Program-made: the position numbers and the translations under genes
Shown: positions 1-9,481 of the stretch, piece after piece
Numbering within the stretch: the stretch's first letter is position 1
How the letters are laid out: the number at the start of each line of letters is the position of its first letter
DNA from: Vibrio profundi
GTDB lineage: Bacteria; Pseudomonadota; Gammaproteobacteria; Enterobacterales; Vibrionaceae
Length of the DNA stretch: 64,000 nucleotides
Reading direction: 5' to 3'
Assembly: GCF_005281835.1 (NCBI RefSeq)
Contig: NZ_RZIS01000008.1
Location: 98,720 to 162,719, forward strand
The notes under the pieces: model-generated
Told to the model about the DNA's origin: nothing
The model's input: the letters and a program-made list of their open reading frames with translations, nothing else
The model's database searches: none

Positions 1-916
1 TCATAATAAGTCGGTAAATACCTACCACTTTAGGAGATCGTTTCAAAATCGACTCGGCAACGAAATCTTTACGAGTTCGGTTTGCATCCACAATCGCACC
101 CACTATGTTATTAGGAACATCTTGGTAATTAGCGAGCAACTGCTTAGTGTCTTTTGGTAAACAATAGCCGCCGTAACCAAACGAAGGGTTGTTGTAATGA
201 TTACCAATACGCGGATCTAAGCCGACTCCTTCAATAATCTGACGAGAATCCAGCCCATGTGCTTCTGCGTAAGAATCAAGTTCATTGAAATACGCAACGC
301 GCATAGCAAGATAAGTATTAGAAAATAGCTTAACCGCCTCCGCTTCCGTTGAGTTAGTAAATAACACTTCTATGTCTGATTTTTCGGCACCTTGAACCAA
401 CAAATCTGCAAACACTTTTGCACGCTCGGACTGCTCACCAACAATGATTCGAGATGGATGCAAGTTATCATAGAGCGCTTTTCCTTCGCGTAAAAATTCA
501 GGCGAAAAGATAATGTTGTCACATTCGAACTGTTTCTTCACTTTCTCTGTATAACCCACAGGAACCGTTGACTTAATAATCATTGTTGCATCAGGGTTTA
601 CACGCAGCACATCCTCAATGACGGATTCAACAGAGCTGGTGTTAAAATAATTGGTTTTGGGATCATAATCCGTAGGTGTTGCTATGATTACAAAGTCCGC
701 GTCTTTATAAGTGGATTTATCGACCGTCGCACTAAAATTCAATAACTTACTTGAAAGAAAGTGTTCAATTTCTTCATCTGCAATAGGAGCAATTCCTTTG
801 TTCAGAAGTTCCACTTTTTTTTCAACAATGTCTACGGCCACAACTGTATTATGTTGTGCTAATAACATAGCGTTTGAAAGCCCAACGTAACCGGTCCCAG
901 CAATCGAAATCTTCAT
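1..916 (-). CDS. ugd: UDP-glucose 6-dehydrogenase, C-terminus outside window
   Basis: NAD-dependent oxidation of UDP-glucose to UDP-glucuronate, a precursor for capsule and LPS sugars in the cytoplasm. About 305 residues are visible. The N-terminal Rossmann motif GTGYVG is at residues 7-12, and the catalytic-cysteine motif GYGGYCLPKDT puts Cys near residue 252, as in the family. Reading runs off the left edge, so roughly the last fifth is missing. The gene is divergent from hldD with a 142-base gap. It probably belongs to a capsule/polysaccharide cluster further left (inference from its position beside hldD). Confidence 0.93.
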   Translation of the reverse strand, partial: MKISIAGTGYVGLSNAMLLAQHNTVVAVDIVEKKVELLNKGIAPIADEEIEHFLSSKLLNFSATVDKSTYKDADFVIIATPTDYDPKTNYFNTSSVESVIEDVLRVNPDATMIIKSTVPVGYTEKVKKQFECDNIIFSPEFLREGKALYDNLHPSRIIVGEQSERAKVFADLLVQGAEKSDIEVLFTNSTEAEAVKLFSNTYLAMRVAYFNELDSYAEAHGLDSRQIIEGVGLDPRIGNHYNNPSFGYGGYCLPKDTKQLLANYQDVPNNIVGAIVDANRTRKDFVAESILKRSPKVVGIYRLIM

Positions 917-1058
917 TAGCTTGCCTCGAAAATCATAGATTTAGTTAATAAATTGACCTAGCCATCATACTCTTGCCTGTCAATTATTCCACTAGCTCCG
1001 GTTATCTTTTCCTTGCTATACTCCCTTTAACTAAATTATCAAAATGAGCTAAGTAATT

Positions 1059-2000
1059 ATGATCATCGTAACTGGTGGAGCTGGCATGATTGGCAGCAAT
1101 ATTGTTAAAGCACTCAATGAAGCCGGATATAATGATATCCTAGTCGTGGATAACCTAAAAAACGGTAAAAAGTTTAAAAACCTTGTCGACTTAGATATCA
1201 CCGATTACATGGATCGCGATGATTTCTTAACTCAGGTAATGGCTGGCGACGATTTCGGCCCTATTGATGCGATTTTCCATGAAGGAGCTTGCTCTGCGAC
1301 GACAGAGTGGGATGGAAAATACATGATGCTCAATAACTATGAGTACTCTAAAGAATTACTTCATTACAGCGTTGAACGCCAGATCCCTTTCTTGTATGCC
1401 TCATCAGCTGCAACTTATGGCGAAACTGATACTTTTATCGAAGAAAAAGAGTACGAAGGCGCACTTAATGTCTACGGCTATTCAAAGCAACAGTTCGATA
1501 ACTATGTTCGCCGATTACAAGAAGAGGCAGCAGCACACAATGAGACTCTCTCTCAAATCACCGGTTTCCGTTATTTTAATGTTTATGGACCACGTGAAGA
1601 ACATAAAGGTAGCATGGCCTCTGTAGCCTTCCACCTAAACAACCAAATGAACGCGGGAGAAAACCCAAAACTGTTCGCAGGCAGTGAAACGTTTAAGCGT
1701 GATTTCGTCTATGTCGGCGATGTGGCAGCCATCAATTTATGGTTCCTAGAAAATGGCGTTTCCGGTATCTATAACCTAGGTACAGGCAATGCTGAATCTT
1801 TCGAAGAAGTCGCTAATGCGGTTATCAAGCACCACGGCAAAGGTACTATCGAAACGATCCCATTTCCGGACCATTTGAAAGGTGCATATCAAGAGTTTAC
1901 TCAAGCAGATTTAACCAAGCTTCGTGCTACAGGTTGTGATTACCAGTTTAAAACGGTTGCCGAAGGTGTCACTCTATACATGAAAATTATTAACACATAG
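1059..2000 (+). CDS. hldD: ADP-L-glycero-D-manno-heptose 6-epimerase
   Basis: Last step of ADP-heptose synthesis for the LPS inner core (also called gmhD or rfaD). It is a short-chain dehydrogenase-type protein of 313 residues, the normal length. The NADP-binding GGAGMIGS is at residues 6-13, Ser115/116 lies in SSAATYG, and the catalytic Tyr139-x3-Lys143 lies in VYGYSK. It is divergent from ugd. In vibrios hldD marks one border of the variable LPS and capsule loci, which agrees with the sugar genes on both sides here. The start is a plain ATG and no better alternative is seen. Confidence 0.96.
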   Translation: MIIVTGGAGMIGSNIVKALNEAGYNDILVVDNLKNGKKFKNLVDLDITDYMDRDDFLTQVMAGDDFGPIDAIFHEGACSATTEWDGKYMMLNNYEYSKELLHYSVERQIPFLYASSAATYGETDTFIEEKEYEGALNVYGYSKQQFDNYVRRLQEEAAAHNETLSQITGFRYFNVYGPREEHKGSMASVAFHLNNQMNAGENPKLFAGSETFKRDFVYVGDVAAINLWFLENGVSGIYNLGTGNAESFEEVANAVIKHHGKGTIETIPFPDHLKGAYQEFTQADLTKLRATGCDYQFKTVAEGVTLYMKIINT

Positions 2001-2170
2001 AATCAAGCAAAATATAGGAGGGAGGCATTGTACTTCTCTTTCGCCTCATTTTAACTATCGACATGAAGCTTCACGCGATAAGTAAATACTCTATGTTCTT
2101 CTAATTTAAGTAATAACCCGCTAAGTTGAATGTAGTAAAGCTAAGTAAAATTTAAGGTTAGTGATTTCAA

Positions 2171-3184
2171 ATGACAAGTCAACGTGATGATTTTGATCCA
2201 AAAGCTTACAACCCTAGCTTTCGATGGTCTTTCCTGTTCCCTAAATTTTGGGGGACATGGCTCGCTGTTATATTTGCTCTACCACTAGCTTTGCTTCCAT
2301 TACGTTTTCATCGGTGGCTAGCACGCATTATTGCTTTAAAGCTATCTAAATCGAAAAAAGGCCCGGCTCATAGAGCCCGAGTTAATTTTGAACTATGCTT
2401 TCCCAACCTCAGTTTTGAGGATCGCGAGCAGCTAATCTATAAAACATTATATACTGCCAGTGTATTTATATTACGCTTTAGCTTACTTACCTTAAGGTCA
2501 AAATCTTGGTTACACAATCAGTGTGGCTTCATAGGGAAGGAAAATCTGCTCAAACATATAGAGAATGGGGAAAATGTTATATTATTAGTTCCACACTCTT
2601 GGGCGATTGATATCCCTGCTGTAATGCTTGCGTCAATGGGACTACCAGTTTCAGCGATGGCAAAAAAGCAAAAAAACCCTGTGTCTGATTGGCTAATGCA
2701 TCGTCAAAGAGTTCAGTATGGCGGCCGAGTATATGAACGTTCAGGAGGGATAAAACCCTTTATAAAATCCGTGAAAGATGGATATCTAGGCTACTACCTC
2801 CCCGATCAGGACCATGGATTAGAACTAAGTGAGTTTGTCAGTTTTTTTAATGCTACAAAAGCCACACTGCCAGGGTTAAGTAAGCTGGCTAAACTATCTA
2901 GAGCTAAAATTGTTCCGCTATTCGCGTCTATTGACCCAGAGACAGGCAAGTACTCATTAGAGATCTTACCTGAGCTTGAATTGCAAAGTGAAGATCGCGC
3001 AGATGCGAGAGTAATGAATAAAACTATTGAGGCATTTGTTGCACCGAAACCTGAGCAATATATGTGGGTATTACAATTACTGTATACACAAAAAGACGGA
3101 GTGAACTTCTACAACCTTTTTAAGCCTCGTTATAACAACGATTGGAAAGCAGTCTCCAATAATTACACTAACCATAGTAAATAA
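2171..3184 (+). CDS. Lipid A late acyltransferase (LpxL/LpxM family), copy 1
   Basis: Membrane-anchored acyl-ACP-dependent acyltransferase of the LpxL/LpxM/HtrB family, adding a secondary acyl chain to Kdo2-lipid A. It has 337 residues, a hydrophobic helix at about 28-46, and the catalytic HX4D motif as HSWAID (His142, Asp147). A later conserved LPDQDHG segment matches the family. It opens the plus-strand waa-type run, 12 bases ahead of the next gene. A second, divergent family member lies at 25071-26024. Which acyl chain each adds (LpxL-, LpxM- or the Vibrio hydroxyacyl LpxN-type) cannot be told from motifs, so no symbol is given. Confidence 0.85.
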   Translation: MTSQRDDFDPKAYNPSFRWSFLFPKFWGTWLAVIFALPLALLPLRFHRWLARIIALKLSKSKKGPAHRARVNFELCFPNLSFEDREQLIYKTLYTASVFILRFSLLTLRSKSWLHNQCGFIGKENLLKHIENGENVILLVPHSWAIDIPAVMLASMGLPVSAMAKKQKNPVSDWLMHRQRVQYGGRVYERSGGIKPFIKSVKDGYLGYYLPDQDHGLELSEFVSFFNATKATLPGLSKLAKLSRAKIVPLFASIDPETGKYSLEILPELELQSEDRADARVMNKTIEAFVAPKPEQYMWVLQLLYTQKDGVNFYNLFKPRYNNDWKAVSNNYTNHSK

Positions 3185-3196
3185 GAAACATCAGAC

Positions 3197-4426
3197 ATGA
3201 CAATATTCAGTAATAATCGTTATATAATCAGCTCACTTGTTTCCGGGATATTTTTTTCATGTTTACTATTTACCGGTTCAAGTTACAAAATAGCAGCAAT
3301 ACCACTGCTACTAGTAGCTTTATTTTCATTACCATGGACAGTTCGTTATAGGGTTACCTCAGAAACAGGGTTGACGATTTTTGCACTACTGGGCTACTTC
3401 CTAATCACAGCACTATCTCTACTCATTTATGGTGGTGATTTAGGGCAATTAGATATGCCCAGTAGAGTCATACTAGCTGCCATAGTTATACTGTATGTTA
3501 CTCATACTCCGCCATCTATAGACATTGTATTTTACTTTATTTGCCTCGGTGCTAGCCTCGCGGGGGTAATGGCTATATATCATTATCTAACTGTAGGAGG
3601 ACGTGCTTTTTATGGCAATGGGTATATGGTAATTCAAGCGGGAGGCATAGCCTCTTCACTTGCGTTATTGTCTATAGTAGCTGTCATTTATGCTAAACAT
3701 ATTGATGACCGAGTATTAGTGGCTGTATCTACAGTTAGTGCCATCCTAGGGTTACTTGCAACTTTCCTTACTGGTGCACGAGGATCCTGGGTGTTAATTC
3801 CTGTAATCATTGTTTCCTTATCCTATATTTATAGGCATTATTTTTCTTTTCGCTCTAAAGCTATCGCTATTCTATCGGCGACCATAATAATTGCGTTATC
3901 ATACTCAACTATAGAGCCTAGAATAAGCTCAATGCTTTCTGACATACATAGTTATCAAAATAATAACTCAAAAACTTCTTCCGGCTTTCGCCTAGAAATG
4001 TGGAAGTCAGCAGCCTACTCAGCGATAGACAAACCTATATTTGGTCAAGGTTTTGATGGGGTAAAAAACGCTAAAAAGGAGCAAGTAGAAAAAGGTTTGG
4101 TAGACAAAAGTGTCCTAGATTATAAACGTGCACATAATCAATTTTTTGAAGAACTTCAAACAAAAGGGCTAACTGGCCTAATTACCATGTTTGCTTTCTT
4201 TGGCGTGCCAGCGTACTTCTTATGGAAAAAGATCAAACAGTCTCCCTCTCGAGATGATAATTATTTTTTTGCTGTTGCAGGAGTTGTCCATATAGTATCA
4301 GTAGTTGGTTTTAGCTTGACTCAACATTACCTGGCACATCATTCAGGAATCCTGTTTTATTCAATAGGCACCGCTATATTTTTTGGTGCTGCATATTCAA
4401 AAAATAACAAGCAAAAGACCACATAA
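3197..4426 (+). CDS. waaL: O-antigen ligase/polymerase family membrane protein (WaaL-like)
   Basis: Polytopic inner-membrane protein of 409 residues with about ten to twelve hydrophobic segments. A large loop before the last helices carries the Wzy_C-type signature region with AHNQFFEELQTKGLTGL, and the segment FLTGARGSW precedes it. WaaL joins undecaprenyl-linked O-polysaccharide to lipid A-core on the periplasmic face. A Wzy polymerase has the same fold, but the position between a lipid A acyltransferase and waaF/waaA favours ligase. The coding sequence is clearly AT-rich compared with the housekeeping genes further right, as is common for exchanged surface genes. It is followed 2 bases later by waaF. 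Confidence 0.78.
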   Translation: MTIFSNNRYIISSLVSGIFFSCLLFTGSSYKIAAIPLLLVALFSLPWTVRYRVTSETGLTIFALLGYFLITALSLLIYGGDLGQLDMPSRVILAAIVILYVTHTPPSIDIVFYFICLGASLAGVMAIYHYLTVGGRAFYGNGYMVIQAGGIASSLALLSIVAVIYAKHIDDRVLVAVSTVSAILGLLATFLTGARGSWVLIPVIIVSLSYIYRHYFSFRSKAIAILSATIIIALSYSTIEPRISSMLSDIHSYQNNNSKTSSGFRLEMWKSAAYSAIDKPIFGQGFDGVKNAKKEQVEKGLVDKSVLDYKRAHNQFFEELQTKGLTGLITMFAFFGVPAYFLWKKIKQSPSRDDNYFFAVAGVVHIVSVVGFSLTQHYLAHHSGILFYSIGTAIFFGAAYSKNNKQKTT

Positions 4427-4428
4427 TC

Positions 4429-5484
4429 ATGAAAATTCTCATAATAGGGCCTTCTTGGGTTGGTGATATGGTTATGTCACAACCACTTTATACTGTACTA
4501 AAAAAGCAATACCCTGAGGTCATCATTGATGTAATTGCACCTGGGTGGTGTAAGCCAATTTTGGATAGAATGCCAGAAGTCAATCAAGCTATTGAAATGC
4601 CTATTGGTCATGGTGAATTCAATTTATCAACTCGACGTTCAATCGGCCTTAAGTTGAGAGAAGCGCAGTACGATCAAGCCATTGTCCTGCCTAAATCGGC
4701 AAAATCAGCTCTCATCCCATGGTTCGCCAACATCCCAAAACGAACGGGTTGGAAAGGTGAAATGAGATATGGTTTGCTAAATGATATACGACCAAACATG
4801 AAGTCTTTTCAATTCATGGTTGAAAGGTATGTTGCATTGGCGCACCCAAAAAAGCAAATGATTGACTCTTCATCACTAGGTGGTATTACATCCATCCCTC
4901 ACCCATCACTTACCGTCGAGACAAAATCACAATCACAGGCTATTAATAAGTTTCGATTGACTGCGGAAAAGAATACGATAGGCCTTTGTCCCGGAGCTGA
5001 GTTTGGCCCAGCCAAAAAATGGCCTGAAACACACTATGCAGAAGTTGCAACTGCAATGAGCAAGATGAACAAACAAATCTGGTTATTTGGCTCAAAAAAA
5101 GATGTTGAAACCTGTAACAATATTAAGAATTTGGTTCCAGAAGAGCTACGCCAAAATATTCATGTACTAGCAGGTCAAACTAGTCTTATTGAAGCTGTAG
5201 ACTTACTTGGGGCATGTCAGACTGTGGTCGCGAATGATTCAGGCTTAATGCATGTTGCTGCAGCGGTTGGTTGCAAGGTCGTTGCGGTTTACGGGTCAAC
5301 ATCACCCAAGTACACTCCACCTTTGACCGAGGAAGTTGAAATCGTACACACTGATATTGACTGTAGACCATGTTTTAAACGTGAATGTGAATTTCAACAC
5401 CTCAAATGCTTAACAGAATTATCTCCACAACTTGTGCTTGAGCGCATTCAAAAACTAGAAGCAATTGCAGTAAGCCCATGTTAA
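4429..5484 (+). CDS. waaF: ADP-heptose:LPS heptosyltransferase II
   Basis: GT9-family glycosyltransferase of 351 residues, the usual WaaF length, adding the second heptose to the LPS inner core on the cytoplasmic side. Visible signatures are the N-terminal IGPSWVGDMVMSQPL (residues 6-20), the CPGAEFGPAKKWP segment that starts the ADP-heptose-binding half, and the late VANDSGLMHVAAA motif. The stop overlaps the waaA start by 7 bases, indicating translational coupling. A second GT9 protein is encoded at 15889-16935. Confidence 0.93.
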   Translation: MKILIIGPSWVGDMVMSQPLYTVLKKQYPEVIIDVIAPGWCKPILDRMPEVNQAIEMPIGHGEFNLSTRRSIGLKLREAQYDQAIVLPKSAKSALIPWFANIPKRTGWKGEMRYGLLNDIRPNMKSFQFMVERYVALAHPKKQMIDSSSLGGITSIPHPSLTVETKSQSQAINKFRLTAEKNTIGLCPGAEFGPAKKWPETHYAEVATAMSKMNKQIWLFGSKKDVETCNNIKNLVPEELRQNIHVLAGQTSLIEAVDLLGACQTVVANDSGLMHVAAAVGCKVVAVYGSTSPKYTPPLTEEVEIVHTDIDCRPCFKRECEFQHLKCLTELSPQLVLERIQKLEAIAVSPC

Positions 5485-6743
5485 TTCGATCTCTGTATAC
5501 TATTGTACTGTTCCTTGTATCCCCAATACTTTTATTTGGACTTTACCGTTCTAAACCAAACAAACCGAAATTTGGAAAACGTTGGAAGGAGCATTTCGGG
5601 TTAATAGATGAACTTAACTCAAAAGAGCAACCTATCTGGATTCATGCGGTATCAGTTGGTGAATGTATTGCCGCTACCCCGCTAATAAAGGCATTAAAAG
5701 ACCAAAATGCCACTCAGCCCATTTTAGTTACAACAACAACAAGCACTGGCGCAGAACAAATTGCAAAGCTGGGCAATCTTGTCGAACATCGATATATGCC
5801 AATAGACTTTGGCTTTGCTATACGAGCCTTTTTAAAAGCTGCCCAACCTTGCAAGATGTTAATAATAGAGACTGAACTTTGGCCAAATACGCTCTACGAA
5901 GTGAAAAAGCGGGGTATACCTATCACGGTAGTAAATGCACGATTATCCCAAAAGTCTCGCGATAACTACGCCAGGTTCAAGCCCATTTTCAACATCATTG
6001 AACCGTGCCTAACTCAGGTACTGTGTCAGCACCAGACTGATGCTGAGAATTTTCAGTCCTTAGATGTGGCGGGGAATAAGTTAAAAGTCACCGGCTCAAT
6101 TAAGTTTGATATTGAAGTCCCAGAGCAATCAAAGTTGTTTGGTATAGAACTACGTCAGAAACTTGGGGGGGATCGTCCTATCTGGATTGCAGCTAGCACT
6201 CATAAAGGGGAAGACATTATAGCCCTGAATGCACACAAACAAGTTTTGGAACATAATCCCGATGCTATACTTATACTAGTGCCACGGCACCCCGAAAGGT
6301 TTAATGATGTGTTTGACTTATGTGAAAATGAAGGGTTTAAAACAACTAGGCGGACGACAGCAGCTCCATTAGAAAAAAATATACAAGTATTTTTAGGTGA
6401 CACAATTGGTGAAATGATAACCTTTCTAGCCGCTAGCGATGTTTGCTTCATGGGAGGGAGTTTAGTTGGCAAAGAGGTTGGAGGGCATAATGTTTTGGAA
6501 CCGGCCGCTTTAGGGATTCCGATAATCACAGGGCCAAGCTATTATAACTTTTCATTTATTGTTGAAGCCCTAACTGATATTAATGCCATTCAAGTATCAA
6601 CTTCAAACAGTTTGGGAAGCGATATCTGTAGCCTGATAGATACGCATAAGGAGCGCAATAATCAATCCCAAAAACTGCTTAAGTTTATGGCCGAAAATAG
6701 CGGCTCGTTAGATAAAACAATCACATTCGTTAATGAGTATTAG
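5478..6743 (+). CDS. waaA: 3-deoxy-D-manno-octulosonic acid (Kdo) transferase
   Basis: GT30 enzyme transferring Kdo from CMP-Kdo to lipid IVA. It has 421 residues, an N-terminal membrane helix at about 7-22, and the motif HAVSVGE at 56-62 holding the catalytic Glu62. The late GGH(N)xLEP motif, seen as GGHNVLEPAALG, is present. Vibrio-type organisms with a Kdo kinase usually carry one phosphorylated Kdo, and kdkA is present at 15082-15795, consistent with a monofunctional WaaA (inference). It overlaps waaF upstream; the next gene starts immediately after its stop. Confidence 0.95.
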   Translation: MLIRSLYTIVLFLVSPILLFGLYRSKPNKPKFGKRWKEHFGLIDELNSKEQPIWIHAVSVGECIAATPLIKALKDQNATQPILVTTTTSTGAEQIAKLGNLVEHRYMPIDFGFAIRAFLKAAQPCKMLIIETELWPNTLYEVKKRGIPITVVNARLSQKSRDNYARFKPIFNIIEPCLTQVLCQHQTDAENFQSLDVAGNKLKVTGSIKFDIEVPEQSKLFGIELRQKLGGDRPIWIAASTHKGEDIIALNAHKQVLEHNPDAILILVPRHPERFNDVFDLCENEGFKTTRRTTAAPLEKNIQVFLGDTIGEMITFLAASDVCFMGGSLVGKEVGGHNVLEPAALGIPIITGPSYYNFSFIVEALTDINAIQVSTSNSLGSDICSLIDTHKERNNQSQKLLKFMAENSGSLDKTITFVNEY

Positions 6744-6744
6744 C

Positions 6745-7731
6745 ATGAATCTTTTCTTAGTGACATCGCCATTGCAATATATCTGTGCTATTGAAGCTAA
6801 AGAGCACTTAAACTGTCGAAATAACATCCTCATTCTGATGAACCAGAATAGTACTCATGGGTTAACTCAGCAAAGAAAAATCGTCAATAAAGAGGACTGG
6901 GCTCATGTTATTGAGATCGAACGAGGGAATAGAAGCTTTGTTTTCCCTCGGGTAATAAAAGAAGTTAAAAGGCTTCTTGGAGCTAAAATTCTGTCACACT
7001 TTTTTTATGCTGAATATAATGCTTGGTGGACTAAACTACTTATTCGTAATCTTCCAATCGACAAAGAAGTTTACTTTGATGATGGAACATTGACACTTCT
7101 TGAATACCCAAAATTCATATTAAGCGAAAGTGAATTCTATCGACCTCGATTAATTCAAGACTTCGTCGTTCGTTGTAATGGTAGCAAACCAGTGGGTCGG
7201 CTAGCACAATCTAAGAACCTAGAAATATTTACCATATTTGATTTAAAGCCAGGGAAATTTACTATACATAAAAACTCTCTAGTAAACTTGAAGAGTAAGT
7301 ATGGACACCCAGTTTTATACGATGAGAATGCTCCAATAGGTTTTATTGGCCAAGGTGCAATTGGTGACAAAAACCAAAAAACCATCGATGAATATTTATC
7401 TGAGATATTAAGCATTTCTCATAAAGCGAAAAAAGAAGTCCTCTACTTTCCCCATAGAACAGAAAAAAAACCAGTCCGAGATGCGTTAATAAAGTCAGGA
7501 AAAATAAAGTATCATTGTAGTGAATACCCTTTAGAAATAGAGCTTATCGACAAAAGGATAAAGCTATCATCACTTGTTGGAACATTCTCCACTGTTATGT
7601 TCTCATGTCGACTTCTTTATCCTGAGATGCCAATCTTCTCTATATCTAATAGCTATCCTGATAAGGACTTTGAATCGGAGTTAAAAAAACAAATGCTAAG
7701 TAATAATATACAAGAGTTTGTACCTAAATAG
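6745..7731 (+). CDS. GT52/polysialyltransferase-like glycosyltransferase, probable nonulosonate transferase
   Basis: About 328 residues. The N-terminus MNLFLVTSPLQ resembles the opening of GT52 and bacterial polysialyltransferase-type proteins, and the YFPHRTEK segment plus a late GTFSTVMFS segment fit the same superfamily. These enzymes use CMP-nonulosonic acids as donors. The gene ends tail-to-tail with a CMP-nonulosonate synthetase operon, which supports that donor (inference). An ATG at 6733 is in frame and would overlap waaA by 11 bases; the ATG at 6745 is preferred because it gives the family N-terminus and follows the waaA stop. The acceptor, probably LPS core, is unknown. Confidence 0.65.
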   Translation: MNLFLVTSPLQYICAIEAKEHLNCRNNILILMNQNSTHGLTQQRKIVNKEDWAHVIEIERGNRSFVFPRVIKEVKRLLGAKILSHFFYAEYNAWWTKLLIRNLPIDKEVYFDDGTLTLLEYPKFILSESEFYRPRLIQDFVVRCNGSKPVGRLAQSKNLEIFTIFDLKPGKFTIHKNSLVNLKSKYGHPVLYDENAPIGFIGQGAIGDKNQKTIDEYLSEILSISHKAKKEVLYFPHRTEKKPVRDALIKSGKIKYHCSEYPLEIELIDKRIKLSSLVGTFSTVMFSCRLLYPEMPIFSISNSYPDKDFESELKKQMLSNNIQEFVPK

Positions 7732-8416
7732 CTCTTTTCATAAAAAACTGAGCCAATTCAAAGTCAAACTCAGTATCAATATCAAATGAAACTTCATTGC
7801 TCATTTCAAATGCATAAGACTCGGACGTGTAACGAATCTCATTATATTCACGGAGCTTTTTCACATCGAAAATGTAAATAGCTCCGTTAATTCGATAATA
7901 TTGACTAATATCTTGAGACCTAACTAGCGCTTCGGATCTGATAAAGCTTCCCATGGAGTTATCCTTAGGCAAAGTATTAGACCAAAGAGGAGGATGCTCA
8001 CAGGGTGTCACAGATACAACCGAGAATGCATTTTTTTTGATGAAGAACTCTAACGCTTCGTCAATATGCTTGGCATTTCGTAATGGGGATGTAGGTTGCA
8101 GTAATACTACGATATCAACATCAGGCGCAAATTTATCTAAGCTATAAAGCAAAACATCTTCTGTCTTTGCTATATCTGAAGCTAATTCTGTGGGCCTAAG
8201 CTCAGGCAATTCTACCTCGAGTTCGCAGGCAATAGACGCTATTTCTTTATCATCAGTGCTGACAAAAACACGATCTACATATTGGCTCTGTATACCAGCC
8301 TCTATAGTCCAATTAATGAGTGGTTTACCCGCTAAAGGAAGCACATTCTTTCGAGGTAAACGTTTACTTCCACCTCTAGCAGGAATTAATGCCATGATCT
8401 TTTTATTATTTAACAT
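7724..8416 (-). CDS. CMP-nonulosonic acid synthetase (NeuA/LegF type)
   Basis: Cytidylyltransferase of 230 residues that activates a sialic-acid-like nine-carbon sugar with CTP. The nucleotide-binding signature ARGGSKRLPRKN lies at residues 13-24, and a QPTSPLR motif and a late DIDTEFDFELA segment match NeuA/LegF/PseF enzymes. It is the last gene of the minus-strand nonulosonate operon and starts 2 bases after the CBS-nucleotidyltransferase. Its stop overlaps the stop of the convergent GT52-like gene inside the octamer CTAAATAG. The operon partners indicate a legionaminate-type substrate rather than Neu5Ac. Confidence 0.88.
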   Translation of the reverse strand: MLNNKKIMALIPARGGSKRLPRKNVLPLAGKPLINWTIEAGIQSQYVDRVFVSTDDKEIASIACELEVELPELRPTELASDIAKTEDVLLYSLDKFAPDVDIVVLLQPTSPLRNAKHIDEALEFFIKKNAFSVVSVTPCEHPPLWSNTLPKDNSMGSFIRSEALVRSQDISQYYRINGAIYIFDVKKLREYNEIRYTSESYAFEMSNEVSFDIDTEFDFELAQFFMKRAI

Positions 8417-8418
8417 CG

Positions 8419-9477
8419 TTACATCCCCAAGGCATGAATATCAGCTTGCGCTCTATTAAAATCATCCATACGTCCTATATCCAGCCAATACTCATGAATA
8501 GGAAACATCAGTACTTTTTCTCTTTCTTTCATATGCTGTTCTAAGAGAGTTGGCATATCAATATTATAATTTTTGGGAACTGATTTTATAATTTGAGGAG
8601 AAACTACGTAAATACCAGCATTAACAAAAAATCGTTGGACAGGCTTTTCAACCATACTCGTAATTTTATTGCCTTCTCCACTAATTACACCGTAAGGAAT
8701 TTGATAGTCATACTCTCGAACACACATAGTTGCATCAGCATCATTTTCTAGATGAAATTCGAGTAAACGCTTAAAGTCCACTTTGGTTAACACATCACCA
8801 TTAATCATGATAATAGGTAAGTCTTGAGGCATATCATCAGGGAGTAACCCCAAAGCTCCTCCGGTACCTAGAGGCTGATCCTCGTGGATATATTGAATAG
8901 ATACCCCATATTCCTCTCCGTTCCGAAAGTGCGCTCTGATCTGCTCTGGCATGTAATGTGTTGATATATAAAAGTTTACAAAACCGGATTTTATGAAACT
9001 TCGTATCACAGTTTCTAAAATAGGCTTATCACCTATTTTGAGCATCGGTTTAGGGCAAGTATCAGTTAAAGGACGTAGACGAGTTCCAAATCCTCCAGCC
9101 ATAATAAAAACAGGGTTATCAACCTCAGGGTGGCTAAGTGCATGTTGAAGAGTCTCTAAACCAACAACAACTCCGTTATCATCAACTAACGGTATTGATA
9201 AAATCTCTTTAGACTCCATGACTGAAATCAACTTATCGCAAGGTGTCCCTAATTTTGCGACAGTAGGCTGCTTATTCATTACCTCAACAACTTCTGTTGT
9301 TAAAGGAAGATTTTCTAGCAGACCTCTTCGTATATCGCCATCGGTCAACACACCTAATAGCTTCTCCTCTTCATCGACTACGACAGCGATTCTCAATGCT
9401 TCTGTATTAATCACTTTCAGGGCTTCGATCAACGTTGTTGATGGCTGAATTAGAATTTTTTCCCAACTATGGCTCAT
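8419..9477 (-). CDS. CBS-domain sugar nucleotidyltransferase (PtmE-like)
   Basis: 352 residues: two CBS repeats (about 1-60 and 62-118) followed by a nucleotidyltransferase domain starting at MAGGFGTRLRPL (126-137). This architecture is that of PtmE, the glucosamine-1-phosphate guanylyltransferase of the Campylobacter legionaminic-acid pathway. It would supply a nucleotide-activated amino sugar to the pathway. It sits between the hydrolysing epimerase (4-base gap) and the CMP-sugar synthetase (2-base gap). The nucleotide used (GTP or UTP) cannot be read from the sequence. The CBS pair may sense adenine nucleotides (family knowledge). Confidence 0.8.
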   Translation of the reverse strand: MSHSWEKILIQPSTTLIEALKVINTEALRIAVVVDEEEKLLGVLTDGDIRRGLLENLPLTTEVVEVMNKQPTVAKLGTPCDKLISVMESKEILSIPLVDDNGVVVGLETLQHALSHPEVDNPVFIMAGGFGTRLRPLTDTCPKPMLKIGDKPILETVIRSFIKSGFVNFYISTHYMPEQIRAHFRNGEEYGVSIQYIHEDQPLGTGGALGLLPDDMPQDLPIIMINGDVLTKVDFKRLLEFHLENDADATMCVREYDYQIPYGVISGEGNKITSMVEKPVQRFFVNAGIYVVSPQIIKSVPKNYNIDMPTLLEQHMKEREKVLMFPIHEYWLDIGRMDDFNRAQADIHALGM

Positions 9478-9481
9478 ATGA

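Noticed and set aside
2001..2170. RfaH ops/JUMPstart element before the LPS run
   Set aside because: No GGCGGTAG-type core is present in the hldD-acyltransferase gap or upstream of the nonulosonate operon.
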